From the NCBI GenBank assembly GCA_000181795.3, contig CM012955.1, positions 672,921 through 736,920 on the forward strand: 64,000 nt of DNA, written 5' to 3'. Position 1 is the stretch's first letter, and every line of letters starts with the position of its first letter. The notes under the pieces are model-generated. The model did not search any database. It was not told the DNA's origin and was given only the letters and a program-made list of their open reading frames with translations. Source of the stretch: Trichinella spiralis. Lineage: Eukaryota; Nematoda; Enoplea; Trichinellida; Trichinellidae. Shown here piece by piece: positions 23,060-34,802 of this stretch. The translations under genes and the position numbers were made by a program.

Positions 23060-25777
23060 CTGCATTCAGTTGGGCAGTGTTTTGCGCATACTGCAAGAAT
23101 GTGCTGCTTTATGTTTGAAACTTGAAAATTGTTTAACAAAGCACCGCACTGTAATATTCTTTTAAAATTGCAAAAATGTTGCTTCTTTTTGGCAATTTGC
23201 TCGATAAAATTTTACAACTTAATAGAATACAAACACGAATGTTCGTTCTTTTCGTAAAAAACAAAGCATGAAATTATTCTGAAAAATAAAAAGGCAAACA
23301 TGCACTGCCAGAAGCATCGCATTAAGCACGTTGGCATTTTTTAGCAAAAAATACATTTGTCAGTTGTGAAAGCTGTTGCTCCCTCCGTTTTTCAAGAATA
23401 CATTACTCGAGTTTTATGCTGAAAGTTAAGCTTTTTATTATTCGACGAATTTTATTATTCAAAAGCAGTAAAACGCAACAATAATTTCACGTGTCCGCTT
23501 TATAAAAGAGAAGCTCGCGGTAATTGAAAACTATTTATGCAAAAATAGAAATTATTCTTCTTCACGAAGCCCCCTCAGCAGCTAGCTAACTGTGCTGTGT
23601 TGTGCGGTGATTGATTGTTAACATTTGGTTTTTCCCCTTTTACAAAACACTACCAGTACGCAGTTCAAATACATTATCATCGACTAATTGAGCTTCTATT
23701 TTTATGATTCACGAGCATAAAATAATCCAGACATATAAAAAAAAGTCCCATCCTACTCAATCAAAGTCGAAATGCCACTCACACTAAGCGAGCAAGTGTA
23801 TGACAAATAGAGTTGTTGGCTATTATTCTCATTCTTTTATCATGTTACCCTATTAGTAAAACACCATTATAAAACTGATAAATTATGAATACTTGAATCG
23901 GTTTTCTTTAAATACTTTCACAATTGCATTATTATAATGATCTGAAATTGTTAAAATTGATAAATTTTATCAGAAAATACGGAAACGATGAAACCAAATG
24001 ATGATCAGTGAACAAATCAGCTAAATGAGCATGAACAATAAATCATTTATAATACGGCCGAGTATAGGTAATGTGAATTTGAAATGGAGTATATTGGAAT
24101 GTATATCTGAGAAAAGTAAAATAACAATGCTTTTGCAGCAGTAATGAATGAATAAATAAAAGAAAAAAAAGACGAAACGAAACTATAAATTTATTTAAAT
24201 GATAGCTTCAATCATTGAGATCAATGAAATAAATCAACCATTTGGAATATGCTTATTCCGCTGAGAAAGAAATCAAATCTGTTGAAGTGAATTATTTCTG
24301 AAAGCTTCTTTATAATAGTCTATTAACTGATTTTTGATTTTGATAAAGGTGTACGCTTTTTTACTTTATAAAAAGAAACAAACAAAGACACATGTGCTTC
24401 AAAGCCTCACATAACCACGAAAACGCTCGCTATATGATTGAAAATGGTGGAAAAAAAACATTTCTTTAATGTAGCAGTTCAATTTTCGTCGACTATCATC
24501 GTCAAAAATTATATTCATTTCATTAATATCAGCTTATTAAGCAATTTTCCAAAAGCAGCAGTACAAAGATTTAATAAAAGAAAATTAGAAAAGTACAAAT
24601 AATTCCACTTTTACCAAGTGTAGTGGAGATTTTTCATTGTTAATAAAATGTTAGATTCGATTTTGTCCAATAATTGGAAATTTTGGCTCAAATTGCGGTA
24701 TAATTGAAAAATGCAAAATTATCTGAAATGTAAATGAATAAATAAACAAATATCTATCTACTAGTAATCATTGCTATCTGCCCGATATGATAAGTTCGAA
24801 TGAGAATGCTGAGCAAAGGCGCAATCAATTCTAATTCACAGCTGTTCAAATATGCGTACAGCTCAAATTTTATTGCTTTATGCTGCTATCCAAGCAGTAT
24901 ACATATAGGAAGAAGTACATATTATACATTTATTTATTTACATGCGTGTGCGTGTTGCCTTTTATACAACTACTTAGCATTCATATTTAGCCTTCAGTTT
25001 TGTTATTAAAAATGAAATACAACAAAATCCACCTTCAACAATCCAATTGTTAAATCTGACAACGCAATGAAGAATGAATAATAGCACAACCAGAAGAAGA
25101 TTAGACGAAGAGAGGAGGGGGGAATTGATACAACTTTACCCCATAAAACTTTACCGAAAATTCAATTTACATATTCTACTGTAGTTGATGATTTCAAATA
25201 TTTAAGTGTGTTGTCTGGAAAGCTGCGACAGGATGAATTTGTAAGCAAAGATATGATCCAGAAACAGAACAAAATATATGAAAAATATTACACACGTACC
25301 GGTTAAGATTTCAAGCAAGAAAATGAAAATTGGCAGGAGTTGACCGTAATAACGTTGATGCATGGTAATGCTTATCCGGACCAGAAATGCCCATCAGTGA
25401 CGCAGAATAATTCATGAACATAATGTTCCGGCGGCTGAGCAGCTCGTAAGGCGAACGGGAAACCAGCGCCAGCAGTGCGTCGAGATTTTTAGCAAGGTCA
25501 ATGAATCATCAGCACAATGGCCGGCGTCGTAATGGACGTTGCTACTTTCCTGAAAAAAAAGCTCTAATGTAATTTTTCTCTCCTTTTTCCTTTTCCGAAA
25601 TGTTCAAGCGTGCTTTGTATACTAGGAGTGGTGAAAAGAATTAGCATCGTTCTTAATTATTCAATTCTATTAGGTTTTTTTACAATCCATTGAGAGAAAT
25701 GAAACCAGCCTTGAATGAGAACAACCAATGAGATGATGTAGAAAAGAGCCAAAAGCTAGAAGACCAAGTTCCAAGAA

Positions 25778-25780
<3 letters not shown>

Positions 25781-25808
<28 letters not shown>

Positions 25809-25810
25809 AA
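25781..25810. repeat. (GAA)n microsatellite
   Basis: Ten uninterrupted GAA units. Confidence 0.9.
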
Positions 25811-26465
25811 ATGACGAGGATGAAACTACGGCCGTAAAGTTGCAGATTTGAAATTCAATGCAAGCGGCAGTGAAAGGTAGCTTGTGGTAAATGGGGGGTT
25901 TTCGTTTCGCAAGGTGATGATGGATGGCCAGAGAAACAGCCGAACACTTGAAACCTCCACTGCTTCCAAATGGCGCTTCCCACCCGCTGCTTATCGACGC
26001 AGTGCCGCCAACTGCCACAACACAAGTGAACACGATCTTATGATAGGAACTTTTGGCATGAAATTTCCAACTGAACTTATGTCCAACCACATCAGCAGAC
26101 CTGGGAAAGGCGATCAGCCGTCATAACTAACTGGAATATACGCATCGAATGCATTCAAGCATTAGATAAGTAAAAATTGATGACACCCTGCAAGAAGTTA
26201 ATACAAAACGGTTGCACAAATGGGGCGACGCTTGTCGCGTAATAATTATTTAGTTGATTTGAACAATCGATCAGTACTAATATTATGAAATACAGGAAAA
26301 AGCAATTTGCTATGTATTTATCATTATTCTATTGAAATTGTATTGAAAATTAAAAAAAAGAAACTATAATGAAAAAGATTAAAATAAAATGATAATAAAA
26401 TAATAAACCAGAAAAAAAAGAAGAAGAAGAAGAAGAAAAAAAGCAATAAATGCCATCTATATAAA

Positions 26466-26516
26466 ACTAACTGACTAACTAGCTAACTAACTAACTAACC
26501 AACCAACCAACTAACT
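26466..26516. repeat. CTAA/CCAA tetranucleotide repeat
   Basis: Tandem CTAA units grade into CCAA units and back over about 50 bp. Confidence 0.8.
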
Positions 26517-27549
26517 CTGCATGCATGCATGCGAATAGACAACTAAGCTTTACAGCTGTTGTCTGTTTGAATGGAATGTTAAATTCTTTTGAACGTGCAT
26601 GCAGTTGAGCCTAATTTTCTCCAGTTGGAGATATTAATCTGTTCAAAGCTGGGAAAAAAAATCCGTTCATTTTAACGCCAATCCTGAAAGCAACGTCCGG
26701 TGGTATTAGAAAACTGGAAGCCATAGTCGAATCGGAAGGCGGCTTATTTTTCCTTGCACACTAAGTAAGTAAACCAGTAGGCCATAATCGTCAGCCGGTC
26801 AATAGCACGCCACTCGGCAGCCAATTGATCAAATTGTGATCATCATTACGCATCACAATGCACACCGTAAATCGAGACAACGCCCGCAAGCTTTGCTTAA
26901 CGTAGAATATCTGAATCGATGATTGACATTCGACCAACACAATGCTGACAGTCACTTGTGTCTATTGGTTTGCCCGGGCTGGATGGAGCCTGGAAATACG
27001 GTTAGCAGTGGAGCTTGAAAAAGTGTCCAAGCTTTTCCTCCAACCCTGTGCTCGGGGAATCCGCGACGGAACCAATCTGCTCTCCCGTTAGTCGGACCAT
27101 CGATCACCGCCTTAGACAAATCCTGCTAGGTTGGTTAGGTTTGAAATTTGAAAGGAAAAATCTTCCACAGCCGCTTTTCAAGCACAAGCTGTCTAGTAAG
27201 AAAAAAAAACCAAAAATATAAAAACATCAACCAGATGAAAAAAACAACAAGAAGAAATTCCAAATCATGCAATATTTCAATTGTCATCGTTTGGTCAATA
27301 TGCAAGCTTATTATATATATATATATATGCATAACTTGGGATTGGAAATGGAACAAAAATAAAAATTTGTTTTTATCATTGGAAAACTTTTTTCACTATT
27401 CATTGATGATGATATGATGGCAATTTGATCAAAAAGATGAAATGAAATTTCAAAATGAAATAGAATTTTTAAATATTCAAATCCCTATCAGGACATATCA
27501 TTTGATGTTGTAAGTGAAAATTTAATAAACAAGCTAAAAGAACTAACGA

Positions 27550-27575
27550 ATAATAATAATAATAATAATAATAAT
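27550..27575. repeat. (AAT)n microsatellite
   Basis: About eight AAT units. Confidence 0.85.
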
Positions 27576-28235
27576 TACGAAGCAAACAAATTCCATTGGA
27601 AAACTGCAACACGCTTGAATGATCAAAATTTTGAGTGAAATATGCAAAGACAAATATTAGCGAACAATCTTTCACAAGTCAAACGATGCGTCACAGAAAT
27701 GCCAATGTTGACCGAACATTTCCGAACCGATTTTTGTTTGCTTTGTAGATTAATTTTAAAAATTTGCATAAAAGCGTGATCATTTATTATTTACCTCTCT
27801 CCGTTTGCAAAAATGGAAGTGCTTAATGATGATTGCAATTAAAAATTTTGCTCATCCATGCAAAAGCTTTATATTGCACTAAGAAACTTGAAAAATTGTT
27901 TCAGATGCTTGAAATGTTCTCATATTTGTGTATTTGTGTGTGTGCCTATGTATACAACAAAAATGCCAGTTAATAATGGAGAAAAAGTGAATACATTCAA
28001 TGGAAATGATCAATTTTTCCAAAGTAATTGATTATCAATTGAGTGAAGAAAATAAATTAATGAAAATGGAATAAATTTTACTTCTGAAATTATTGCCATT
28101 TCAATTTCATACGTACATCAAACGGACGGAACAAGCCTCTGCTATTTTAGAACCAACTTCTTTCTCCTTGGCCGCAGCTGTTGTAATTAATTTTTCAACG
28201 GCTCTTCTAAACAACATTCAACATGCTAACTATAC

Positions 28236-28267
<32 letters not shown>

Positions 28268-28272
28268 ATATA
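28236..28272. repeat. (TA)n microsatellite
   Basis: TA dinucleotides with a few TG steps at the end. Confidence 0.85.
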
Positions 28273-28851
28273 CGCTATATATGAGCTGTTTGAAGGAGCA
28301 TGCATGCTTTTACCTGCAACACGCGATGATGTTCATTTTGAAAAATAAATCCATCCACTTGATGACTTTATCACTTTTCTGATAACGTTCAAAATGTAAA
28401 AATATCATTATCATTATGATTTATATTCAACATCATTTGATGAACTTTAACTTTTCATTGCTATAATCAACAACCAATTTCTGAACAATCAATCAAACAA
28501 CTGGGAATGTGAATAAAATTTTCACCGGATATGTTGTATTTATTCTTCAACAAAACAGTTTCAACAATTTCTTTTTATTAATTCAAATTTTTATTCAAGA
28601 ACAAAAATGATGATGACACGATGTTCACTTGCTCAATCGTGCAAAACAGAAGAGCGTTGGATTTTTGTAATTTTAGTAAAACTGATAACATGACACTATT
28701 ATGCAAATATTTTGCTTCTTCTGCTTATCAGTAAAGTAAACATTCAGCTCACCGATGTGATCATTTTTGAGCTCTTTTATCAGTCATAAGCGTGGTTGGA
28801 AATCAATACAACACCGAGACAATCGTTCCGAAAGGCTTGCTGCCGCCGTTC

Positions 28852-28884
<33 letters not shown>
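28852..28884. repeat. (AAT)n microsatellite
   Basis: About eleven AAT units. Confidence 0.9.
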
Positions 28885-28886
<2 letters not shown>

Positions 28887-29571
28887 ATTGGTGTAAAAAT
28901 TGGAACTGAAAAGCCAACTGAATTTATTTACTCATTTTAAAAAGAATAGGGGAATTATTTTTAAAAAAAAATTTTATTTTTAAATGGAACTTCTTACACC
29001 CACACAAATAACTACTTTTCATTGTACAAAAATATATTTCTGTGTGCTGCATGTGTGATTTCTTCAACTGATTATGCATGTAAACAAGTGAACAAAAATC
29101 ACAGATTAATTATTTTGCTTTTTGATCAATCAACTTTTCAATGCAAATTTTGAAATAATTACTTTTCACAGTTGAATGAATTTTTCAAATGTTTGTGCAA
29201 ACAACAAATCCGAACTACAACAAACAAGCGGCAGTTTTGGACGTTACGAATCAAAGCATTTCGACCTGTTCCTTTGACCATTAATGTTGAACATATTCAA
29301 GTGAAATTGAACAAAAATTTCATTTCAAATTGTTCAAATAGCTTCAGGAAAGCTGTTTCACGTCGGTCAACCGATTCGGCATTTATTCGCAGATGATGAC
29401 GTGGAACGGAAAAATGGTGTCAGAAATTGTGTACTATTTTCCTCCTGCATGTTGAAATAGTGTCAAATGATCCCAGTGAACACATTACGTACGGCAAATT
29501 CTCAACAAAGTGCTTGTGTTGTACATTTCCATTTTTTTGCTGCTTAAAGTTGCAAATTGCCCAATATATAT

Positions 29572-30568
29572 ATGCATTTCTCAAATGAACATGCTCTTCG
29601 AGAGCATACTGACAGTCGTGAAAGAGATATATTTTACATTAGTGATGGACTTTCGGATCGCGTGTATATTCGTGAAGCTTTGCAAAGACAACCAACTGGA
29701 GAAGAAGAAGAAGAAGAAAAAGAAGCAGAAAAGCGGAGAAATTGCAAACAAGAACAAAAAGCACTCACTTTCAAAACAAGCATCTGTTCAATAGCTACGG
29801 TGAAAGTTTTGCAAATTGTAACGTTCGACAATACTCCCGAAATTATTAATTATTTTTATTTTGCATTATTTGCTTCTTATTGCAGTTTCTTTCGGCAGTT
29901 ATCCTAGGCTGCTTGTTGTCTCAGTGCAAATTTACCAATTATTTAACCGAATATTGCTATCGTCGTGGTACTCAATTTGAACTACAGAACATACCCATCG
30001 TCGTGGTCGCCTTTCAACTCATTGTTTGTTGTATATTTTTGATCTGGTGGATTGTTGTTTTGCAAACAAACAATGCAGCAAATTTACCTCAATCCAGCAT
30101 AGATGGATCGCTGAAAAAAGCGGTAAGCGAACGAAAAATTAATCCCACTTTTGCATTCAAATTCAAACTAATCGCGTGTCAAAGGTTAATTTTCTCTTCA
30201 ATATTGTTCTAAAAATTTGTTCGTTGAAGATCAATTTTAAAATTATTTTTGATGGATGTTTTCAAATTGTTCAAAAAAGTCCAATTTGTCGCTTTTCGAT
30301 GTAGGATGGCATTGTCAGCGTGTGCTTTTTCGTTGCCACGTTGCTGGCGTTCATGATTGAAATCGGCATGCTGATCAAATTCAATGCCGGATTCTCCTGC
30401 GCCACATGTCACATTGAATTTCTTTGGACATGCACAGCTGTGAGTATTTTACAACTTTTGTTATTCGAATGCATTTGTTCAACATTTCAGATATGCCTTT
30501 TACTCTGCACACTGATACACCTGTGGAATGCAACCGTCTGTCTACGATGTCGTTTCCGCAAACGCTAA
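29572..30568 (+). CDS. Four-pass membrane protein of unknown family
   Basis: Four exons join in phase 0: 29572-29799, 29886-30122, 30305-30439 and 30491-30568, giving 225 aa. The N-terminal 70 residues are hydrophilic and highly charged, with a Glu run followed by KEAEKRRN. TM1 is created only by splicing (TSICSIAT joined to FLSAVILGCLLSQC). TM2 is IPIVVVAFQLIVCCIFLIWW, TM3 VSVCFFVATLLAFMIEIGML and TM4 TAICLLLCTLIHLWNATVCL, itself spanning an intron. The tail is short and basic (RCRFRKR). The loop between TM1 and TM2 has Cys and CYRRGTQFELQN; the TM3-TM4 loop has CATC. The topology resembles MARVEL or claudin-like tetraspans, but I see no signature that assigns it. It ends 115 bp from the convergent alpha-subunit gene. 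ATG 29572 is the first in-frame Met after a stop-free stretch; another start is possible. Confidence 0.68.
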
Positions 30569-30683
30569 TAATTGGCAAAAACAGATTTCTTCTTTTTCTT
30601 CTTCTTCTTCTTATTCTCTTGTTCCTCTTTATTCAATAATTTCATTTTTCCTTGTACATTTTCAAATTTATAAATGATCATTT

Positions 30684-31197
30684 TCAAACATGCTGAGGAC
30701 GATTTTGCGTCGTTGGAAGGCGTGGCTCAAGCGGAACGCGATTGTCATAAAACGAAGGCGCCTGGAGTAAAATAATGACAGTACCAAAGAAGCAAGCTGC
30801 TGCAAAAATCCACAAAAACAATCTGTCCAATACCATCTGAAAAACAAACCATTATCACATCACAATAAGGGCATAATTGCTGCACAATTTTTCCGCTTAC
30901 TGCAACGTATTTCCAATCTTCGTCAATCTGAAACATTTGAATTCGAACGACATTTTTAATAATTGAACACAAAACAAATTGTCTATCACCTTGTCATCGC
31001 GATCTTTCTTCTGCAAAAGCCTCGCAATGAAGCACACGTTGCGGAAAGCTCTCACTACTGGAGGTGAGATGTAAATATCTTCCGCAATAATCTCGGATGA
31101 TTCAGTGGTAGTTGGCGTGACAGCAGGACTTTCTTGAAAAGCGAAAATGTGCTTTTCCGAAAATGCATTTTGAAAACATTGCTGTTCGTGCTGCAGT

Positions 31198-31229
<32 letters not shown>

Positions 31230-33377
31230 GTTGCAACAGTTGCTTTGTTCAACGGTTCCAGTGAAAGAAGGTTTTCTACTTTGAACATAGTTGGAAGATC
31301 TTGTCGAACGGCGACTGTCCATTCTACGAAATGAATCATCATCACCCAATGGACGACGCATCAGCAAATATTTGGGCAACGTTCTCAAAAAAACCCTCTT
31401 CACCCATTTGGGCATTCGATGAGTTGTTGGAGTTCGAAAATGCAAATTCAATGATACCACAGTGACAATCACCGACAACGTGACCATCACCATTGTGAAC
31501 AGCAAATATTTGCCTGAAATTTACCACTTGCAGCAATTATAATATAATTGTAAAAAAGTTGTAAATAATTCTAAACCCCTGTGAAAATATCCTATTGACG
31601 TTGTGTCACATTTAACTTTTTATTGCCTGCCAATCATTACTAATGATCACAGACAATGCAAGATATTATTGTCATTTTCTGAGAAATGATGTGAAAAAAG
31701 AAATTTGAAATGGTTAACCAACATTTTTCATTCAATACAACTGCTAACAACTTACACAATTCAACAAACTTAAACTGAACAAACTGAAACGAAATAATTT
31801 TTACACTGTAGAGACTATTTTCTTAATTTAATTAGATATTTTAAATAACAAGTAATAAAATATCACAGCCGAGCGAAAATACTTACCGATCAATGGCAAT
31901 ACGATACTTGTAGCGGGAATGATTTCGGTCAGAAGTAAAAAGAAGACAGTAAGCGAAACCAAAATTGAAATGCACAAAGAAATCTTTTCATTACTATCAC
32001 TTGGCAAATAGAAAACCAATATAGTCAAAAAAGAAATTCCAATACAAGGAAAAATCATGTTAACCGTGTAAAATAACGGCTTTCGTCTCAGATTGATGTA
32101 ATAAGTGATATCAATGAAATCTCGATCAAAAGATGCGCAACAGCTGTTGTAATGCTTTCCGTGTCGTTTCGCAGGAATGGATAAAATATCCCACTCCACT
32201 GACGGATAATAATCAGACAAATCTGTAAAATTCTGGATTGTCAGTAGAATAATTTATTAATTTTCAATTTTATTAAAAAATATTCCAAATTGAAATTCAT
32301 ACCAATTCCATTCCATACTACTGTTATATTTTTCCAAGTGTCATCACGTTCGTCGAGTTCGAGAACAAATTCAATAGCTTCATCCATGTGCTGCAAATCA
32401 ATCTGCGCTTCTGTGTATGACCATGAGCCAAATTTCAGATGACAAGTTTGCTCGTCAAATGGAAACCTAAAAAAAATATTTATTACTGTAGCATTGATGA
32501 AGAAAAAAAAATCAAATGCCTGACTGACCATTCCACATTGATTGAGCACATGCTTTTGTAAATAGCCGGTGGTTCCCAACGAACCAAACCTGTATAATGT
32601 AAAGTTGCCTTAGTTGTGATTGTAATGTTATAATTGCTAGCCGCGCTGAAATGTTTGTTCATTAGTCATAACTGGTGAGAATGAAGCACAATGCTACACA
32701 ACAGACTTGTTGTATAAAACAATATCCGGCAGCCAGATCATTTCAGCAGGCACGTAAAGCACGCTCAAACCACCGTACTGTTGTGGATCCCAAATCAATT
32801 TGTTATCAATCCATTCTTGCTTCAACCAAACACTGGTTGTCATGATTTGATCCTTTTCATGCTTGAAAGCAAATATATTGTTTTATTTATAAAATATAAA
32901 AATGATCATTTAGTAACAATTTTCTTACAACGTCGATGATTTGAGAAAGCCGTAATTTCAATTTTATTGTCAATATGTCATTTGGATTCTTCACCGGCCG
33001 ACGCAGTTTGTTGTAATTAATCAAAAGATCATCGAAAAGTCGCTTCGCATTTTCATTAGCAGGAGCGGCTGAAAGCAAAATTTAAGCAATTTCCTTCAAA
33101 TAGTTTTCGTAAGAAAACCCAATTAAAAAACAAATTATTATTATTGAATGTAAAAGTCTCAAAGTGAGTTGTAATGTGAGAAAAGATAAAATGTGTAATT
33201 GGGTTTTCAATTTTTCTCATGAGAGTTTCAAAAAAGAACAAATTCGGCTATTTTCAAATAAACTGAAATATACAAACCATGACCAACGCGGGAAGATGAA
33301 CAAATTAAATAAAACAGCAAACCAATAATGTGAATAATATCCAATGGAAAACAATGTGAAAATATCTTCTTCGACAT
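30684..33377 (-). CDS. Nicotinic acetylcholine receptor alpha subunit, UNC-38/UNC-63-like
   Basis: ATG 33377 starts a signal-peptide exon ([19 protein letters not shown]) that splices to [20 protein letters not shown]. Later exons hold [13 protein letters not shown] (near 32850), [20 protein letters not shown] (32790), the cys-loop [15 protein letters not shown] (about 32540-32440), and [16 protein letters not shown]. Loop C has the vicinal pair YNSCCASF, the mark of an agonist-binding alpha subunit. M2 is [20 protein letters not shown], with the Glu of a cation channel. M3 ends YLLFTMVMV in the next exon; a long loop follows with a glutamine run, then M4 ([18 protein letters not shown]) and stop 30686-30684. 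The KHxKDQIMTT and DPxQYGG features place it with UNC-38/UNC-63-type alphas rather than ACR-16. It lies on the same strand as the two non-alpha genes, about 9 kb upstream of them. Confidence 0.92.
31198..31230 (-). repeat. CAG/CTG repeat coding a glutamine tract
   Basis: CTG units on the + strand encode about eleven consecutive Gln in the cytoplasmic M3-M4 loop of the alpha subunit, flanked by more Gln-rich sequence. Confidence 0.9.
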
Positions 33378-33741
33378 TATGCAAATTGGAGTGGGAGAAA
33401 GCTAAAAGAAAAAAAAACAAGTAAGCATTTTTTTCTTTTTCTGATAGCTGCTGCTTCTTTATACTTTCGTTCGCTTTTGGTCGAACAGAGCCAGTGTAGG
33501 ATGGAAATATGCAAAAAATTAAACGTAGAACTTTATTTTTTCACTTCGTGTTTTATTTATTTGCAAATGCAAGAAAGAGTCGGTGGTGGTGGAGGAGGAG
33601 TTTGGTACCAGGGCAAAAGCACGTCTAGCGCATTTGAACAACGCCAACCAAACTACTGCAACTGACACCAGCCGCGAGTTTCAGAAAGCTGCTCAGATCG
33701 ATTTCTATTCACAAAGAACAACAGAGAGGAAATGCCGTGTA

Positions 33742-33773
33742 AACACACACACACATACACACACACACACACA
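33742..33773. repeat. (AC)n microsatellite
   Basis: AC dinucleotides with one AT step. Confidence 0.9.
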
Positions 33774-34762
33774 GCTTCAGAGTGAACTGCTTGCTGCCTA
33801 CTATGCTAGCCGTGTTTTAAAAATTATTTGGAACTCTCAGAGCATTGATCGACCGTTGATTACATGTTCAAAGGAAGAATTAAAAAAAATAACCGAAAAA
33901 CAATAAAACCAAGGAAAAAAATCACAGAAAAGCAAAATGAAAACAAGCATAAGAAACAAATTAATCATAAATCATTCAGAGTCCATTTTTTTCAATTATA
34001 ATTTCTCGTGCATAACCTAGTAGTGTAGTAAAAAAATAAAATGAAATAAATTAAATTAAACAAATTATCCTCATTATACTCATCGTAAATAGCTTAAAAA
34101 TTATGCTTCACATCATCAATTGTTTTTTTCATTTCTTCTCTTTCGATCTCTCGTAGAGAGGGGTAGGTTGCGAGGTTTCAATGCACTTCAATTGAAATTT
34201 CTGAAAATGTGTAATTTTCCATCCAATTTTGCATATTTTTAAAAAATAATAAAAACTGGGAAAAGTTGACAAATATTCTTCTTCTTGTGATTTTAATTGT
34301 GCAGCATTGCAATGTTCGAACTGCATTCTTTTTGCACTGTAAAAAGCACAATAAGCAATATTTGCCCAGTGAACGAGAGAAAGAGAAAATGGAAAAAGTA
34401 TTGTGCAAGGCAAAATGTTCAAAACACTGTTGATGAGAATAAAAAAATTTCAGCCACTGTCAAATCTGAAGAAGAAGAATGGAGAAATAAATTTAAAAAG
34501 AAAATAAAATTACACATGTGAATTCAGTTTCATCAGTGTCCAAAGATGAGACCAATTATTCAACGAAATCAATGATTCTTTTTTTTCATAAAAAAATATA
34601 TATATATAATTCGAAAGAAGAAGAAGAAGAAAAACAAGAAGAGCAGGCATGCATTCGCATTGGCGGCATTCAGACGAAACTAAGCAGAATAGCAACTTTC
34701 GGCATTATTGAAAAACTAATGAAGATAAAAAAAGAATAGAAAAAGAAAATGAAAGAAAAAAG

Positions 34763-34785
<23 letters not shown>
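34763..34785. repeat. (TA)n microsatellite
   Basis: About eleven TA units, just downstream of the ANKFY1 stop codon. Confidence 0.9.
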
Positions 34786-34793
<8 letters not shown>

Positions 34794-34802
34794 AATGAAA
34801 AC

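Larger units (their letters stand above)
21475..25240. other. Long AT-rich intergenic region
   Basis: About 3.8 kb upstream of the receptor pair with no defensible exon. It contains a (CA)n tract and an (AGT)n tract listed separately. Regulatory elements of the receptor genes may lie here, but none can be named. Confidence 0.5.
25300..27110 (-). pseudogene. Decayed channel-like coding region (tentative)
   Basis: This 1.8 kb patch is far less AT-rich than the flanking desert and has several coding-like minus-strand frames that do not join. At 26830-26744 the frame reads AEWRAIDRLTIMAYWFTYLV, then four residues and a stop, which resembles the fourth membrane segment and short tail of a cys-loop channel. 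In that frame a stop lies just upstream with no AG acceptor between, so it cannot be a normal exon. A one-base shift opens a further frame upstream, about 26.95-26.84 kb, containing SSIQIFYVKQSLRALSRF. A separate frame near 25.5-25.35 kb includes LVSRSPYELLSRRNIMFMNY. This pattern suggests a receptor gene broken by frameshifts, but the family assignment is weak. Confidence 0.3.
27111..29571. other. AT-rich intergenic region
   Basis: About 2.5 kb with three microsatellites (listed) and no supported exon. The open frame at 29172-29396 (+) lacks splice partners and is not called. Confidence 0.5.
33378..34802. other. Intergenic region with simple repeats
   Basis: This 1.4 kb stretch lies upstream of the alpha subunit and downstream of ANKFY1. 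It contains a short GGT/GGA run near 33582, an (AC)n tract and a (TA)n tract. Open frames here are low-complexity and unsupported. The alpha-subunit promoter must be in this stretch. Confidence 0.5.

Noticed and set aside
25680-26090. A 136-codon minus-strand frame
   Set aside because: A large part is poly-Leu from the (GAA)n tract and the rest shows no conserved motif; treated only as part of the possible decayed region.
33583-33906. A 107-codon plus-strand frame
   Set aside because: It crosses a GGT/GGA run and the (AC)n tract, giving a His-Thr repeat; no homology or splice support.
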